Source of the DNA: Methanobrevibacter sp.
GTDB taxonomy: Archaea > Methanobacteriota > Methanobacteria > Methanobacteriales > Methanobacteriaceae
Assembly (NCBI GenBank): GCA_017473945.1
Contig: JAFUIW010000009.1
Span: 1 to 57,778 of the forward strand
DNA length: 57,778 nucleotides
Direction of reading: 5' to 3'
A program made the translations under genes and the position numbers. Of the stretch, positions 7,101 through 15,697 are shown piece by piece. Within the stretch, counting starts at the first letter, position 1, and every line of letters starts with the position of its first letter. Under the pieces are notes generated by a model. That model did no database searches. It was given only the letters and a program-made list of their open reading frames with translations, and had not been told where the DNA came from.

Positions 7101-9037
7101 TTACCATTAAAGTATAACGCACCACCATTAGATGCACTATTGTTAATGAAAGTGGAACTGATTTTAGAATTTGTAAGATTTAATACAAATATTGCGCCAC
7201 CACTGGTTGCTGAATTGTTTATAAATTTACCATTGAATGTTACGTTTTCAAAGCTTTCAAAGAAATTAACCCCACCACCGCTAGGAGAAGTGTTGTTAAT
7301 GAAATCGCTGTTGAATGTAATGTTATACGGAGTATGCCTGAAGTTTACACCCCCACCATTCAAAGCAGCAGTATTGTTTACAAAATCACAAGTAAAAACA
7401 TTGTTTGATGAGGTGTCCTTGAATGTTATAGCCCCACCGTTTCCAACTGACGCATCAACCTCACCTAAAGCATGATTGCCAATGAAACTACCCGCAAAGG
7501 CATTATTATTGGTAGTGTTGTAGAAAAACATTGCACCACCGCAGGATTTGGCAGTATTGTTTATAAATTCACTGTTAAATTCATTATCATTCGCCTTGTT
7601 GTAGAAAAATACTGCTCCACCATAAAGTGCATAGTTATCCATGAAAACACTTTCAAAGCCATTGTTTTCAGCTAAACTACTGAAAAATATTGCACCACCA
7701 CTGGCCTGGTTTGCGCGATTGCCATAGAACTCAGCAGAAAAGTTATTATTACCAGACTTTCCTCTCACAAATATTGCACCACCTGCCCTTTCAGCACCAT
7801 TACCTTTAAAGCAGCCGTTAACTGTGACATTATTCATTTCACCGTTAAAGTAAATTGCACCACCATTTTTTGCACTATTATTAATAAATAAGGAGTTGAT
7901 TTCAGAATTTGAAAAATCTCCATCAACATACACGGCTCCACCTTTACCGGTTGCATTATTGTCAGTGAAATTACACCCAGTCAAATCAGCCCCCTCAAAC
8001 AAGTAAACAGCACCACCGTCAGTTGCATTGTTATTTGCAAAATTACAATTTATGAGAGATCCTGAATCCATATCGATAGCACCTCCCAATTTAGCAGAGT
8101 TATTGGCAAAATTACAATCGGTCACAGTACCATTACTGAAAAAGTAAACTGCACCACCACATTCTGCAGTGTTATCAGTGAAATCACAATCTTTAATCTC
8201 ACCAGTAGCGTTTTCATCTAAATAGACCGCTCCACCATACTTAGCAGTGTTATCTATGAACTTACAATTTTCAACACTTCCAGAATACATTAGGATAGCA
8301 CCACCATCGCCTGCAGAGTTATTAACAAAATTACAACCAGTCACGAAACTAGAATAAATATTAATAGCGCCACCTTTGCCAGTTGCCTTGTTGTCAGTGA
8401 AATTACAGTTTGTAATATTGCCCTCACTCAAATAAACGGCACCTCCATATAATGCAGTGTTATTAACAAAATTACAATTAGTTATTGTACCTGACTCCAT
8501 ACAGATAGCACCACCAAAATTAGCAACATAAGTTGCTTTGTTGTTAGTGAAATTACAGTCGGTCACAGTACCTGACATATCAAAACAAACCGCACCGCCT
8601 TTCCTGGTTGCTTGAGCATTTATGAAATTTATATTTTTTAGTGTTACATTGTCTGCTGTAACTTTAAATATTCTTGATATTCCCTGTGCATCGAGTGTAT
8701 ATCCGTTTCCATCAACTGTTATGGATTCGTTAATAATGATTCCACCAGTAAAATTATTTTCGCATTTGTAATCCTTGGTTAACAGTAATGTTGAACCGGA
8801 TGCTGTTGCAGAAATATTGGACTGTAATTCAGAGAATGTTCCAGCATTTCCATCACTCATTATTTCCTCATTTTCCCCCGCAGATATAATATCACCACTA
8901 TCTGCAGGTGTCAATTGAATTGCCGCATCATTTTCACCGGCAATCACTGTATCATCCACATCGCTAGCGCAGACGCTTGCTACTCCGAATATGAAGATGG
9001 TCAGCACCAGCACCATTATGATTTTCTTATATTTCAT
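4130..9037 (-). CDS. giant adhesin-like surface protein (Pmp-type beta-helix plus Ig-like domains)
   Basis: The 1635-residue protein has a clear signal peptide (KKIIMVLVLTIFIFGVASVCASD). Residues about 60-1120 are dozens of repeats of the form GGAIYF...CNFxNNxA, which fold as a right-handed parallel beta-helix in chlamydial Pmp/polymorphic outer-membrane repeat proteins. Residues about 1120-1500 hold Ig-like and invasin-like strands. The last about 110 residues form a Lys/Thr-rich module ending KKVKITIK, the C-terminal domain common in Methanobrevibacter adhesin-like proteins. It is secreted and probably cell-wall bound. The ligand is unknown. Two 245-residue blocks inside the helix are tandem copies (6490-7960). 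It stands alone with its own terminator. Confidence 0.85.
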   Translation of the reverse strand: MKYKKIIMVLVLTIFIFGVASVCASDVDDTVIAGENDAAIQLTPADSGDIISAGENEEIMSDGNAGTFSELQSNISATASGSTLLLTKDYKCENNFTGGIIINESITVDGNGYTLDAQGISRIFKVTADNVTLKNINFINAQATRKGGAVCFDMSGTVTDCNFTNNKATYVANFGGAICMESGTITNCNFVNNTALYGGAVYLSEGNITNCNFTDNKATGKGGAINIYSSFVTGCNFVNNSAGDGGAILMYSGSVENCKFIDNTAKYGGAVYLDENATGEIKDCDFTDNTAECGGAVYFFSNGTVTDCNFANNSAKLGGAIDMDSGSLINCNFANNNATDGGAVYLFEGADLTGCNFTDNNATGKGGAVYVDGDFSNSEINSLFINNSAKNGGAIYFNGEMNNVTVNGCFKGNGAERAGGAIFVRGKSGNNNFSAEFYGNRANQASGGAIFFSSLAENNGFESVFMDNYALYGGAVFFYNKANDNEFNSEFINNTAKSCGGAMFFYNTTNNNAFAGSFIGNHALGEVDASVGNGGAITFKDTSSNNVFTCDFVNNTAALNGGGVNFRHTPYNITFNSDFINNTSPSGGGVNFFESFENVTFNGKFINNSATSGGAIFVLNLTNSKISSTFINNSASNGGALYFNGKVDNVTIDSYFEGNDAERAGGAIFVRGQALNNNFSSEFYGNKARQASGGAIIFRNLAENNTFEGIFEDNYALYGGAIFFYNKANRNKFSSEFMSNVAKSCGGAMFFYNTTDKNNFTGYFFNNTALGQVSEDGNGGAITFKNTSSNSIFTCDFVNNTAAKYGGAVNYRQTPYNITFNSDFINNNALTGGGVNFFESFENVIFNGEFIANSAVKGGAITAGEGVIKDVSFKDNHAENGGAVYFKENGTVENCNFIANYAIEDGGAIYYDENSTGEVIGCNFTKNKGISEDSSGGAICFYNDSIVTDCNFADNSADEGGAVNMDFGCLTNCNFVNNTATGYGGAVYRYMRGNITNCNFTNNTATYSGGAIYSADQVTILNCNFNGNEANSGSALDLWQKEPAKISIISHSTFLNNKANVKYEAFESKMNGSNLEITFMGYDNLLNAIYSSYDKVNFTNVTYWGADGIANTDSFTPAVSTGEAGQNITVKGVVNGNVIDTVMVTDADGKIVLEDVADYWITVRHDEDSYYSEAEKTISNMTLNVNVTSQTTTNMTVNITAKSNIFNEVMPGSLLFILPDGNKINATYTANGTWWAEYTFEDCDVYSVNASYVGLDNVTVNNATITVEKINTSISVDDKIDMEVGKIVEINATLTPADAGNLTYVSSNESVIKLSGNLIVSVGKGTANVTVSFAGNDMYAASNKTVTVTVSLRDVSVSVENATLNLKTGDTFDLNATADPDLLDVQYVSSNESVVRVTDEGIVTAVGAGTATISLTVGDGIMYAFNTTNVTVNVKRANTTILAEDFTQYACDYYEGERGGNFTFRLVDENGNPVANKTIYIGYNGVTLKRTTDANGSAAVQINLKNAGLYTFVIVFLDDDGYHASMAVQKVTIKKKTTSIAASAKTFKATAKTKKYTVTLKTIKGASVNGKTYLEAGKIVTLKINGKTYTGKTNAKGQVTFSLKITKKGKFAAVIKYAGDVTYKESSKKVKITIK
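6490..7960 (-). repeat. tandem 735-bp in-frame duplication inside the adhesin gene
   Basis: The block from about 7960 to 7225 is repeated from about 7225 to 6490. Anchors such as TCAAAGCT (ending 6520 and 7255) are exactly 735 bases apart, which is 245 codons. At protein level the copies share landmark strings in the same order: ERAGGAIFVRG, YALYGGA, KSCGGAMFFYNTT, SFENV. The copies have diverged at many positions, so the duplication is not recent. Boundaries are approximate. Confidence 0.8.
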
Positions 9038-9337
9038 AATTATCTGTTCTCCATTAATTGAAATAAATATTTTTTAAGAATTTGATTTAAAACTAAACAA
9101 AAAACTAATAAAGTTGTTTTACGAGTTATAATATTCAAAACCTTATATGTTAAATATATAAACTAATATTAAATAAATTTACTCATTAAAAACAATGACA
9201 TGAATTACCTTGTCAAAATATAGCTGAATTTGATACAAAGAGACTCTACATTAATATCAATAAATCAAACTCATAACATCAAATTTATATTATAATTACA
9301 TATAAATTCAATCAATTTAAATAGGAGGAACAATTAA
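9038..9337. promoter_or_regulatory. divergent intergenic region between adhesin and acetolactate decarboxylase
   Basis: About 300 bases, very AT-rich, with no reading frame. Toward the decarboxylase it contains TATA-like runs around 9280-9305 and a strong AGGAGG ribosome binding site at 9323-9328. Several TATA-like stretches face the adhesin, but I cannot single one out. No palindromic operator was recognised. Confidence 0.45.
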
Positions 9338-10137
9338 ATGAATAAAAAGATACTTTTTCTATTAATAATTACTGGATTGCTTGCTGTTTCAGCAGTCAGT
9401 GCTCAAAGTTCATTATTTCAAAACAACGATGATGATTCCATGTATCAAGTCTCATTGATGCAGGCTTTCATGCATGGCGAGTATAACGGAGTAATTGCCG
9501 TAGGAGATTTAAAAACACACGGAGACACAGGTCTTGGAACCTTTGAAGGAGTAAACATGAGATGATAATCTTGGACGGCGTTGTCTATCAGGCAGCCTCT
9601 GACGGAAGCATCAATGTCATGCAGGATAATGAAACCATTCCATTCGCTACAATCACAAACTTTGACGAAGATGCAAAAATAGACAATATTGCCGGCAAGG
9701 ATTTTGACGATTTAACAGGCAAATTGGACAAGGAAATAAGCAAATATGGTACAAACAACATGTATGTAATCAAGCTCAAAGGCGACTTTTCAAACATCAC
9801 CGTCAGAAGCATTGAAAAGCAGGAAAAACCATATAAGGAATTCACAGATGTTGCTGCAGTGGACCAAAAGGTATTCAACCACACAGGCCAGACCGGAACC
9901 GTTGTGGCAGTATACTTCCCAGAGTACATGAATGAACTTAACATGCACGGCTGGCACCTTCACTTCCTGTCCGATGACAAGACAAAAGGCGGACATGTCT
10001 TGAATTTGACCGATTTTAAAGGAACAGGTCAAGTTGATGAGATTCAGGAGTTCAACATGATACTTCCAAGCGATGACACATTTGCAAAAATGAATTTCAC
10101 CGAAGACATGACCAACAAAATCAGCAGCGTAGAATAA
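9338..10137 (+). pseudogene. secreted alpha-acetolactate decarboxylase, frame interrupted
   Basis: Two abutting reading frames make one protein. The first (9338-9565) has a signal peptide ending VSAVSA and then the family's HGDTGLGTFEG motif. The second (9562-10137) continues with MIILDGVVYQ and carries HGWHLHF and GGH, the three zinc-binding histidines of acetolactate decarboxylase. In intact family members the GTFEG and ILDG motifs are continuous, so about one base is missing near 9556-9562. The family converts 2-acetolactate to acetoin. An exported form is normal in bacteria. The break leaves an ATGA overlap that could allow reinitiation, but residues before the junction would then be on a separate chain. 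It is either a real frameshift or a one-base sequence error. Confidence 0.8.
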
Positions 10138-10165
10138 CTCTCCTCGAGTTATTCCTTTTTTTATT
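10132..10165 (+). terminator. terminator after acetolactate decarboxylase
   Basis: GAATAACTC (10132-10140) and GAGTTATTC (10146-10154) form a 9-bp stem with a 5-base loop, followed by a T run. The stop codon lies inside the left arm. Confidence 0.75.
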
Positions 10166-10261
10166 TTCTAATTTTTTGAAAATCCATCCAATTAAAAAAG
10201 AGAAACAATATGAGTTATTGAAAATCAAAAAAAGTTTAAAAATTGAATGAAACTATCCAAT

Positions 10262-10679
10262 CTAATTTATCATGTTAGAATCTATTTCATTCACAATTTG
10301 GCCAGTAATAATACTAACTAAAACTAATTTTACATAGTAGTCGTCACTGATTACATGAATGTCAAAGTAGACAGTACCTGAAGAACCCATAAGACTAGGA
10401 TGATCTATAACATAATATGGTTTAGATACCTCAACACCATGAGTTTCTGGACTAACTTTCCACATAAAAGGAGTACCTGAATGATATTTTGCAGACCATA
10501 GTGAAATCAGTATTATTATCTGAAATTACTTTATGACTATTATCTACAGGTTCTGAAATAGTATTATTTTCAGACATTACATCAACATCACTAGCAGCAA
10601 CGCAGCTTAACGCAACAAATATTGAGAATACAGCTACTAATGCAAAAATTAAATGATTTTTGTTTTTTAACATTTTCAT
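10262..10679 (-). pseudogene. secreted protein broken by a frameshift; possibly chagasin-like (I42) inhibitor
   Basis: The first part (from 10679) has a signal peptide, NHLIFALVAVFSIFVALSCV, then a Ser/Asn-rich linker. Its frame ends at about 10453 after drifting out of register. The downstream part reads SGTPFMWKVSPETHG then VYFDIHVISDDYYVKLVLVS in a different frame. This continues the first sensibly if the frame changes near 10480-10502 (WSAKYHSGTPFMW). The order of a G-x-x-W-like motif, a Val-rich strand and a final strand pair resembles chagasin-family cysteine protease inhibitors, which are common in these methanogens, but the match is weak. A GGAGG followed by a long T run precedes the start. 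It is probably non-functional unless the indel is a sequencing error. Confidence 0.5.
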
Positions 10680-10913
10680 TAAAAAAAAAACCTCCAAGGT
10701 ATTATTTTATTATTGAATTTAAGGAATATACAAAGATTTTCGCATGCAAGTACTTGCTTGCATTGCTTAATTATGAAAATAGCATTTATACATCCAGCAA
10801 CTAAAAAATCAAATAATATGCTATTAAAGAAAAAATCATGAAAAAAGTCTTAACCCGACAGCAGCAGAGTTTTTGAAAAAAATTTAATTAATAGTTCAAT
10901 CAAAGATTTAATT

Positions 10914-10952
10914 ATTATAAAGTATAAACAGTACGTAAAATTTTACCGTACT
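10914..10952 (+). promoter_or_regulatory. hemD-operon promoter with a near-perfect palindrome
   Basis: A TATA-like element (ATTATAAAGTATAAA, 10914-10928) is followed by AGTACG...CGTACT (10930-10935 and 10947-10952) enclosing the perfect palindrome GTAAAATTTTAC. The palindrome covers the position where transcription should start and ends 25 bases before the hemD ATG. A repressor bound here would block the whole hemD-recJ operon. The regulator is unknown. Confidence 0.55.
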
Positions 10953-10977
10953 CATAAATTAGTGAAGGTAATGTAAA

Positions 10978-11748
10978 ATGTCAAAACCTGTTGTTGCAAT
11001 AACAAGGCCAAAAGATAGGGCGAAAAAGGCCTGTGAGATTGTAGAAAAGTTAGGTGGAACACCCGTTCTTGCACCAACACTGGACCTGAAGCCGGTTAAC
11101 ACCGACTCCCTGAAGGAATTGGTGGCAAGAAAGGATGAACTTGATTGGATTGTCTTTACATCTCCAACCACAATAGTTTCTTTAAATAAATTCTATCCTG
11201 ATTTTATTCCAACCCTCAACTGCAAACTTGCAGTTATAGGAAACAAGACCGGAAAACTGGCTGAAAAGAACGGCTTGAAAGTTGACCTGATGCCTGAAGA
11301 CTTCACAGCAGAAGGTCTGATTGAAGAGTTTAAAAAACGTGGAATTACAGATAATATGATTGGAATACCAAGAACCGCATCTGCAAGACCAATACTTCCG
11401 CAGGAGCTTGAAAAACTTGGAAATGAAGTGATTCTAGCAGAAGCATACAAGTCACTGTTTCCAATGGATGAAAAGACAATCAAAGAACTTTTCGAAAAAA
11501 TCGAAAATGGAGATATTGATGCAATCACATTCACAAGCCCGCTTACCGTTGAGAACTTCTTTGAAGTGTCTGACGATAAGAAAAAGCTGACCAGACTTCT
11601 AAACGACAATCTCCTGACCGTTTCAATCGGCCCGATTACAGCAAGAGTTTTAGATAAGTACAACATTGCCCACATTTACCCAGACACTTATACCGTTCCA
11701 GATATGATGGAACTCTTATTCAAGACTTGGAGAGAGGAAAATGAATGA
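10978..11748 (+). CDS. hemD: uroporphyrinogen-III synthase
   Basis: The 256-residue protein matches HemD in length and layout: VAITRPKDRAKK at the N terminus, DWIVFTSPTT at the end of the first domain, and the second-domain DAITFTSPLTVENFF repeat. It closes and inverts ring D of hydroxymethylbilane to give uroporphyrinogen III, the common precursor of siroheme, factor F430 and cobamides, all essential to a methanogen. The start follows AGGTAAT. It is the first gene of a run of five genes with gaps of 8 bases or less. hemB, acting earlier in the same pathway, is at 31229-32230. Confidence 0.9.
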   Translation: MSKPVVAITRPKDRAKKACEIVEKLGGTPVLAPTLDLKPVNTDSLKELVARKDELDWIVFTSPTTIVSLNKFYPDFIPTLNCKLAVIGNKTGKLAEKNGLKVDLMPEDFTAEGLIEEFKKRGITDNMIGIPRTASARPILPQELEKLGNEVILAEAYKSLFPMDEKTIKELFEKIENGDIDAITFTSPLTVENFFEVSDDKKKLTRLLNDNLLTVSIGPITARVLDKYNIAHIYPDTYTVPDMMELLFKTWREENE

Positions 11749-12844
11749 TAAGATAAGCATTATTTTACCGATTTTTAATGTTGGACCTCATCTAAGAGGA
11801 GGCATAGACTCTCTAATAAACCAGACAATCGGTAATGAAAATCTAGAAATTATAATGGTTAACGATTGCTCAACAGACGGATCAGACAAGGTGATTGACG
11901 AATATGCTGAAAAGTATGATTGCTGTGTCGCAATTCACCATGAAACCAACAGCGGAGGTGCTCACACTCCCCGCAATACAGGTATTGAAGCGTCAACCGG
12001 AGACTACATCATGTTTTTAGACCCTGATGACAGATACACCCCTGACGCATGTGAGGTATTGTACAGCACAATCAAGAAATATGATGTTGACATGGCATTT
12101 GCGCGTTTTAGAAGAATATTCGAGTATGGAGGTTACGTTCAGGAATCCTATTCACCTTATGAAGCTGATTTGAAAAGCGCATATCCCGACGAAACCTTCG
12201 AGTCTGCAAACTTTCTGGACATTCCGGATGTTTTATGGGACAATGTCGTTGAAAGAGTCCTCTACGGCAAAACCCTTGAAATCACATACCCTAGAGACGG
12301 ACCGATAGACATCATCCATGTCGACAATATCGAGGAGGAACCTGATTTATTAAAAATACAACCTTCAGTATGGTGTAAAATCTACAAAAGGGAACTGATT
12401 ATGGACAATGACATCCGCTTCAAGCCGTACGTATCAGGAGACGACATGGCATTCACCCTCGAAGCACTTCTGAATGCGGAAGGAATCGTATACCTCAACA
12501 ATTTCATGAGCTACGACTATTATATCCGTGATTTGCCGAACGACAAGTCAATTACAAATAACGTTAACGTAAGGCTTCTGGATGAACTGATGGAAGCCTA
12601 TATCTACTGCAGAAAACTTACTGAAGGATTTTCCAGGGAGGTTCAAAACGTTTCATTGAATCCGCATTTGCTTCACTGGACACACATGTGGAAAACCTCA
12701 CCGTTTACCAAAGCGGAAAACGAATTGTTACTCAGTAAAGTTAAAAAGCTTAAAAAAATCCACAATAAAGATTTGAAATCAAAAATGTTAATGTCTTCAA
12801 TGACAACAGCACTTGAAACTGCTATATTCACTTCAAAGGAGTAA
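11741..12844 (+). CDS. family 2 glycosyltransferase
   Basis: 367 residues. ISIILPIFNVGPHL and VNDCSTDGS are the GT-A nucleotide-sugar binding segments, and LDPDD (about residues 93-97) is the DxD-type metal site. There are no membrane segments. It overlaps hemD by 8 bases and is followed 6 bases later by UDP-galactopyranose mutase. The neighbour suggests that it could transfer galactofuranose or a related sugar to a surface polysaccharide or glycolipid, but the donor and acceptor cannot be read from the sequence. Confidence 0.8.
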   Translation: MNDKISIILPIFNVGPHLRGGIDSLINQTIGNENLEIIMVNDCSTDGSDKVIDEYAEKYDCCVAIHHETNSGGAHTPRNTGIEASTGDYIMFLDPDDRYTPDACEVLYSTIKKYDVDMAFARFRRIFEYGGYVQESYSPYEADLKSAYPDETFESANFLDIPDVLWDNVVERVLYGKTLEITYPRDGPIDIIHVDNIEEEPDLLKIQPSVWCKIYKRELIMDNDIRFKPYVSGDDMAFTLEALLNAEGIVYLNNFMSYDYYIRDLPNDKSITNNVNVRLLDELMEAYIYCRKLTEGFSREVQNVSLNPHLLHWTHMWKTSPFTKAENELLLSKVKKLKKIHNKDLKSKMLMSSMTTALETAIFTSKE

Positions 12845-12850
12845 AAGACA

Positions 12851-13948
12851 ATGGCTAAATTTTATAAATACGTGATTGTAGGGGCTGGACTTTCCGGTCT
12901 TACAATAGCTGAAAGAATTGCAAACGAACTGGACGAGGAAGTACTGATTATCGAAAAGCGTGACCACATCGGAGGAAACGTGTATGACTTTTACGATGAC
13001 GGCCTTCTGATTCAAAAATACGGACCTCACATCTATCACACCAGTGAAAAAAAGGTACATGAGTATCTTTCACAATTTACAGAATGGAATGACTATGTTC
13101 ACAGAGTATTGAGCTATGTCGATGGAAAGCTCGTGCCTATGCCAATCTGCATCGACACACTGAATGCACTGTATGATTTGGACCTTGATGAAAATTCCAT
13201 GAAGGAATGGATTGAAGACCACAAGGAAGACATTGATGAGGTAAAATCATCTGAAGATGTTGTTTTGAAAAATGCGGGCCGTGACATCTATGAAAAGCTT
13301 TTCAAAAACTACACCGAAAAGCAGTGGGGAACTTCAGCAGCAAACCTGAGCCCTACAGTCATCTCAAGAATTCCGTTCAGGTTCAACCATGACGACAGGT
13401 ACTTCTCAGACACATATCAAGGAATGCCAAAAGAAGGGTTCACCAAGATGTGCGAAAACATGATCAAATCCGATAAAATCCATGTAGGTCTTAAGGCAGA
13501 TTATAAAGACTACATTGATAAAATCGATTACGAAACATTAATCTACACAGGGCCTATCGATTATTTCTATGACTACAAGTATGGAGAATTATTATACAGA
13601 TGCCTGAACTTCGTTTATGAAATATTGGATGAAGATTCATATCAGGACGTTGCAGTTGTCAACCATCCGAATGACCCTTACTTTACAAGAATTACTGAGT
13701 TCAAAAAATTGACCTGGCAGGATGTTGAGGGAAAAACCGCAATAATGAAGGAATATCCTGGATTCAACGGTGAGAAATGCTACCCTTATCCGACCCAGGA
13801 ATACCTTGACAAGTTCAAGCTATATGAAGCTGAAATGGAAAAAGAGGAAAACGTGATATTTTTAGGAAGACTTGCAAGATACAAATACTACAACATGGAC
13901 CTTGTAGTTAAGGAAGCATTGGAAGTCTTTGAAAACCAAATCAAATAG
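12851..13948 (+). CDS. glf: UDP-galactopyranose mutase
   Basis: The 365-residue flavoprotein has the FAD loop VIVGAGLSGLT (residues 8-18), EKRDHIGGNVYD and GPHIYHT, and the UGM signature AANLSPTVISRIPFR. The C-terminal half also follows family order (NHPNDPYFTRITEFK, YPYPTQEYLDKF). It interconverts UDP-galactopyranose and UDP-galactofuranose, using reduced FAD. Length is typical. It lies between the glycosyltransferase and srp19 with 6- and 8-base gaps, so surface-sugar genes have been placed inside a housekeeping operon. Confidence 0.92.
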   Translation: MAKFYKYVIVGAGLSGLTIAERIANELDEEVLIIEKRDHIGGNVYDFYDDGLLIQKYGPHIYHTSEKKVHEYLSQFTEWNDYVHRVLSYVDGKLVPMPICIDTLNALYDLDLDENSMKEWIEDHKEDIDEVKSSEDVVLKNAGRDIYEKLFKNYTEKQWGTSAANLSPTVISRIPFRFNHDDRYFSDTYQGMPKEGFTKMCENMIKSDKIHVGLKADYKDYIDKIDYETLIYTGPIDYFYDYKYGELLYRCLNFVYEILDEDSYQDVAVVNHPNDPYFTRITEFKKLTWQDVEGKTAIMKEYPGFNGEKCYPYPTQEYLDKFKLYEAEMEKEENVIFLGRLARYKYYNMDLVVKEALEVFENQIK

Positions 13949-13956
13949 GTGATTTA

Positions 13957-14226
13957 ATGATTACAATTTGGCCACAGTATTTAGATAAAAACTTGTCCCT
14001 TAATGAAGGCAGGAAAGTCTCAAAGGAAATTGCCGTTGCTGAGCCAAGCATTTCCGAAATTGAAAGAGCCCTGAAAAGAATGGGACTGAAATTCAACACC
14101 GACAAGGAAAAATCATATCCGGGAAAATGGTATGAGAAATCCGGAAGAGTCCTTGTTGAATGGGAAGGCACTAAATTAGAATTACTTAAAGAAGTTAGCT
14201 TAAAAATTAAAGAGATTAGAAACTGA
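13957..14226 (+). CDS. srp19: signal recognition particle protein SRP19
   Basis: 89 residues. ITIWPQYLDKNLSLNEGRKVSKE is the characteristic SRP19 start, followed by the AVAEPSISEIERALKRMG helix and KSYPGKWYEKSGRVLV. Archaeal SRP19 binds helices 6 and 8 of 7S RNA and prepares them for SRP54 binding. Length is normal. It lies 8 bases after glf and 5 bases before the DHH gene. Confidence 0.92.
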   Translation: MITIWPQYLDKNLSLNEGRKVSKEIAVAEPSISEIERALKRMGLKFNTDKEKSYPGKWYEKSGRVLVEWEGTKLELLKEVSLKIKEIRN

Positions 14227-14231
14227 TTATT

Positions 14232-15638
14232 ATGCAAATACCACAACTGATGTCTGAGCAGTACCATGAGGCAGCCAAAATAATCAAAGACAGTGAGGAT
14301 ATCAAGGTATATTCCCACATTGACTGTGACGGAATCTGTTCAGGCGCAATACTATCAACCATACTAGACAGACAAAATAAGGAGCACGAAATTGAATTCG
14401 TCAATCTTGATGTCCTTGATGACATTGAACTGACCCACGAGCTTACAATATTTTCGGATTTGGGTTCAGGTCAGCACATCACAACAAAAGCAAAGGACAA
14501 CCAGAAAATTATCATAATGGACCACCACCCTCCATTGAGGGAACTTGACTATAAAAACGACAAGCCCTACACATACCTCGAAATCAATCCTCTTCACCAT
14601 GGGATTGACGGGTCATATTACGTTTGCGGAGGAGGATTATGCTATTTCCTTGCAAAGGAATTCGGATATAACGATTTAAGTTGGATTGGAGTTTTATCAG
14701 CCATAGGAGATATGCAAAACCAAAAAACAGGTCATATGGAAGGTCTAAACAAGATCATACAGCAGGATGCAATTGACGGAGGATATCTGGAACTGATTGA
14801 AAATGACCTCAACATCTACGGCAGAAACACAAGGCCACTTTTCGTTGCACTTTCATACTTCAGTGATGTCAAGCTTCCAATCACAAACAACACAACAGAA
14901 ACCATGGCAGTTCTTGAAGAGCTTGGAATTGACGAAAAGCACAACCGCAAGACATTGAATGAACTCACCGAAGAAGAAAAGGGAAAAGTATTCCAGTACA
15001 TGATGGGAATGCTTTCAAAGGCTGTGCCTCCAAAATACATCCAATATCTTCCACAATTAATCATCGGAGACTCATATACATTCCTAAAAGAGGATTATGA
15101 CAGCTTCCTTAGAGACGGTTCTGAATTTTCAACAGCAATGAACGCATGTGGAAGAAACAAGGAAGAGAAAGTTGCTATGGAAGTTTTGAAGGGAGACCGT
15201 TTTGTAGCGCTTGACGAGCTTGAAAGCGTGAGCAAAACCCATAGATATAACCTTGCCACATCAATCGCAAGAGTTGCTGAAGGCGACGAGACAAACATCA
15301 TTGAAATGGAAAACCTCCAGTACTTTGACTGTGACGGCATCAAGCCGGAAATTGTAGGGACAATAACCGGAATGATTCTTGGATACTGCAACTGGAAAAA
15401 GCCAATCATCGGATTTTCAAGAACCGAAAGCGATGGGCTTAAGGTTTCACTTAGATGTTCAAGACTGCTTTCATATGACGGAATACACTTCGGAAATATC
15501 ATACGTGAAATCTCAGCAGAGGTCGGTGGAAGTGGCGGAGGCCACGCAATGGCATGCGGCGCCTACATTCCAATTGAAAAAAAATCAGAATTCCTTGAAT
15601 TATTCAATGATAAACTAAATGGGCTCCTAACTACTTAA
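14232..15638 (+). CDS. DHH-family phosphoesterase, archaeal RecJ-like exonuclease
   Basis: 468 residues. SHIDCDG (28-34) is motif I, IIMDHHPP (96-101) is the DHH motif, and the C-terminal GGSGGGHAMACGAY is the DHHA1 substrate-binding motif. The central domain and the total length fit the archaeal RecJ-like/GAN nucleases, which degrade single-stranded DNA or RNA and some of which associate with the replisome. Archaea carry several paralogs of this family, so whether this one acts in replication, repair or RNA turnover is not decided by sequence. It is the last gene of the hemD operon. Confidence 0.85.
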   Translation: MQIPQLMSEQYHEAAKIIKDSEDIKVYSHIDCDGICSGAILSTILDRQNKEHEIEFVNLDVLDDIELTHELTIFSDLGSGQHITTKAKDNQKIIIMDHHPPLRELDYKNDKPYTYLEINPLHHGIDGSYYVCGGGLCYFLAKEFGYNDLSWIGVLSAIGDMQNQKTGHMEGLNKIIQQDAIDGGYLELIENDLNIYGRNTRPLFVALSYFSDVKLPITNNTTETMAVLEELGIDEKHNRKTLNELTEEEKGKVFQYMMGMLSKAVPPKYIQYLPQLIIGDSYTFLKEDYDSFLRDGSEFSTAMNACGRNKEEKVAMEVLKGDRFVALDELESVSKTHRYNLATSIARVAEGDETNIIEMENLQYFDCDGIKPEIVGTITGMILGYCNWKKPIIGFSRTESDGLKVSLRCSRLLSYDGIHFGNIIREISAEVGGSGGGHAMACGAYIPIEKKSEFLELFNDKLNGLLTT

Positions 15639-15697
15639 TTTATATAAGATTAAAATAAAAAATATAAATATATCAAGTTTAATTGAGGGATGATATA

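Noticed and set aside
4278..7675. Many open frames on the plus strand opposite the adhesin
   Set aside because: They are antisense shadows created by the repetitive Asn/Gly-rich codons of the adhesin and have no ribosome binding sites or family features.
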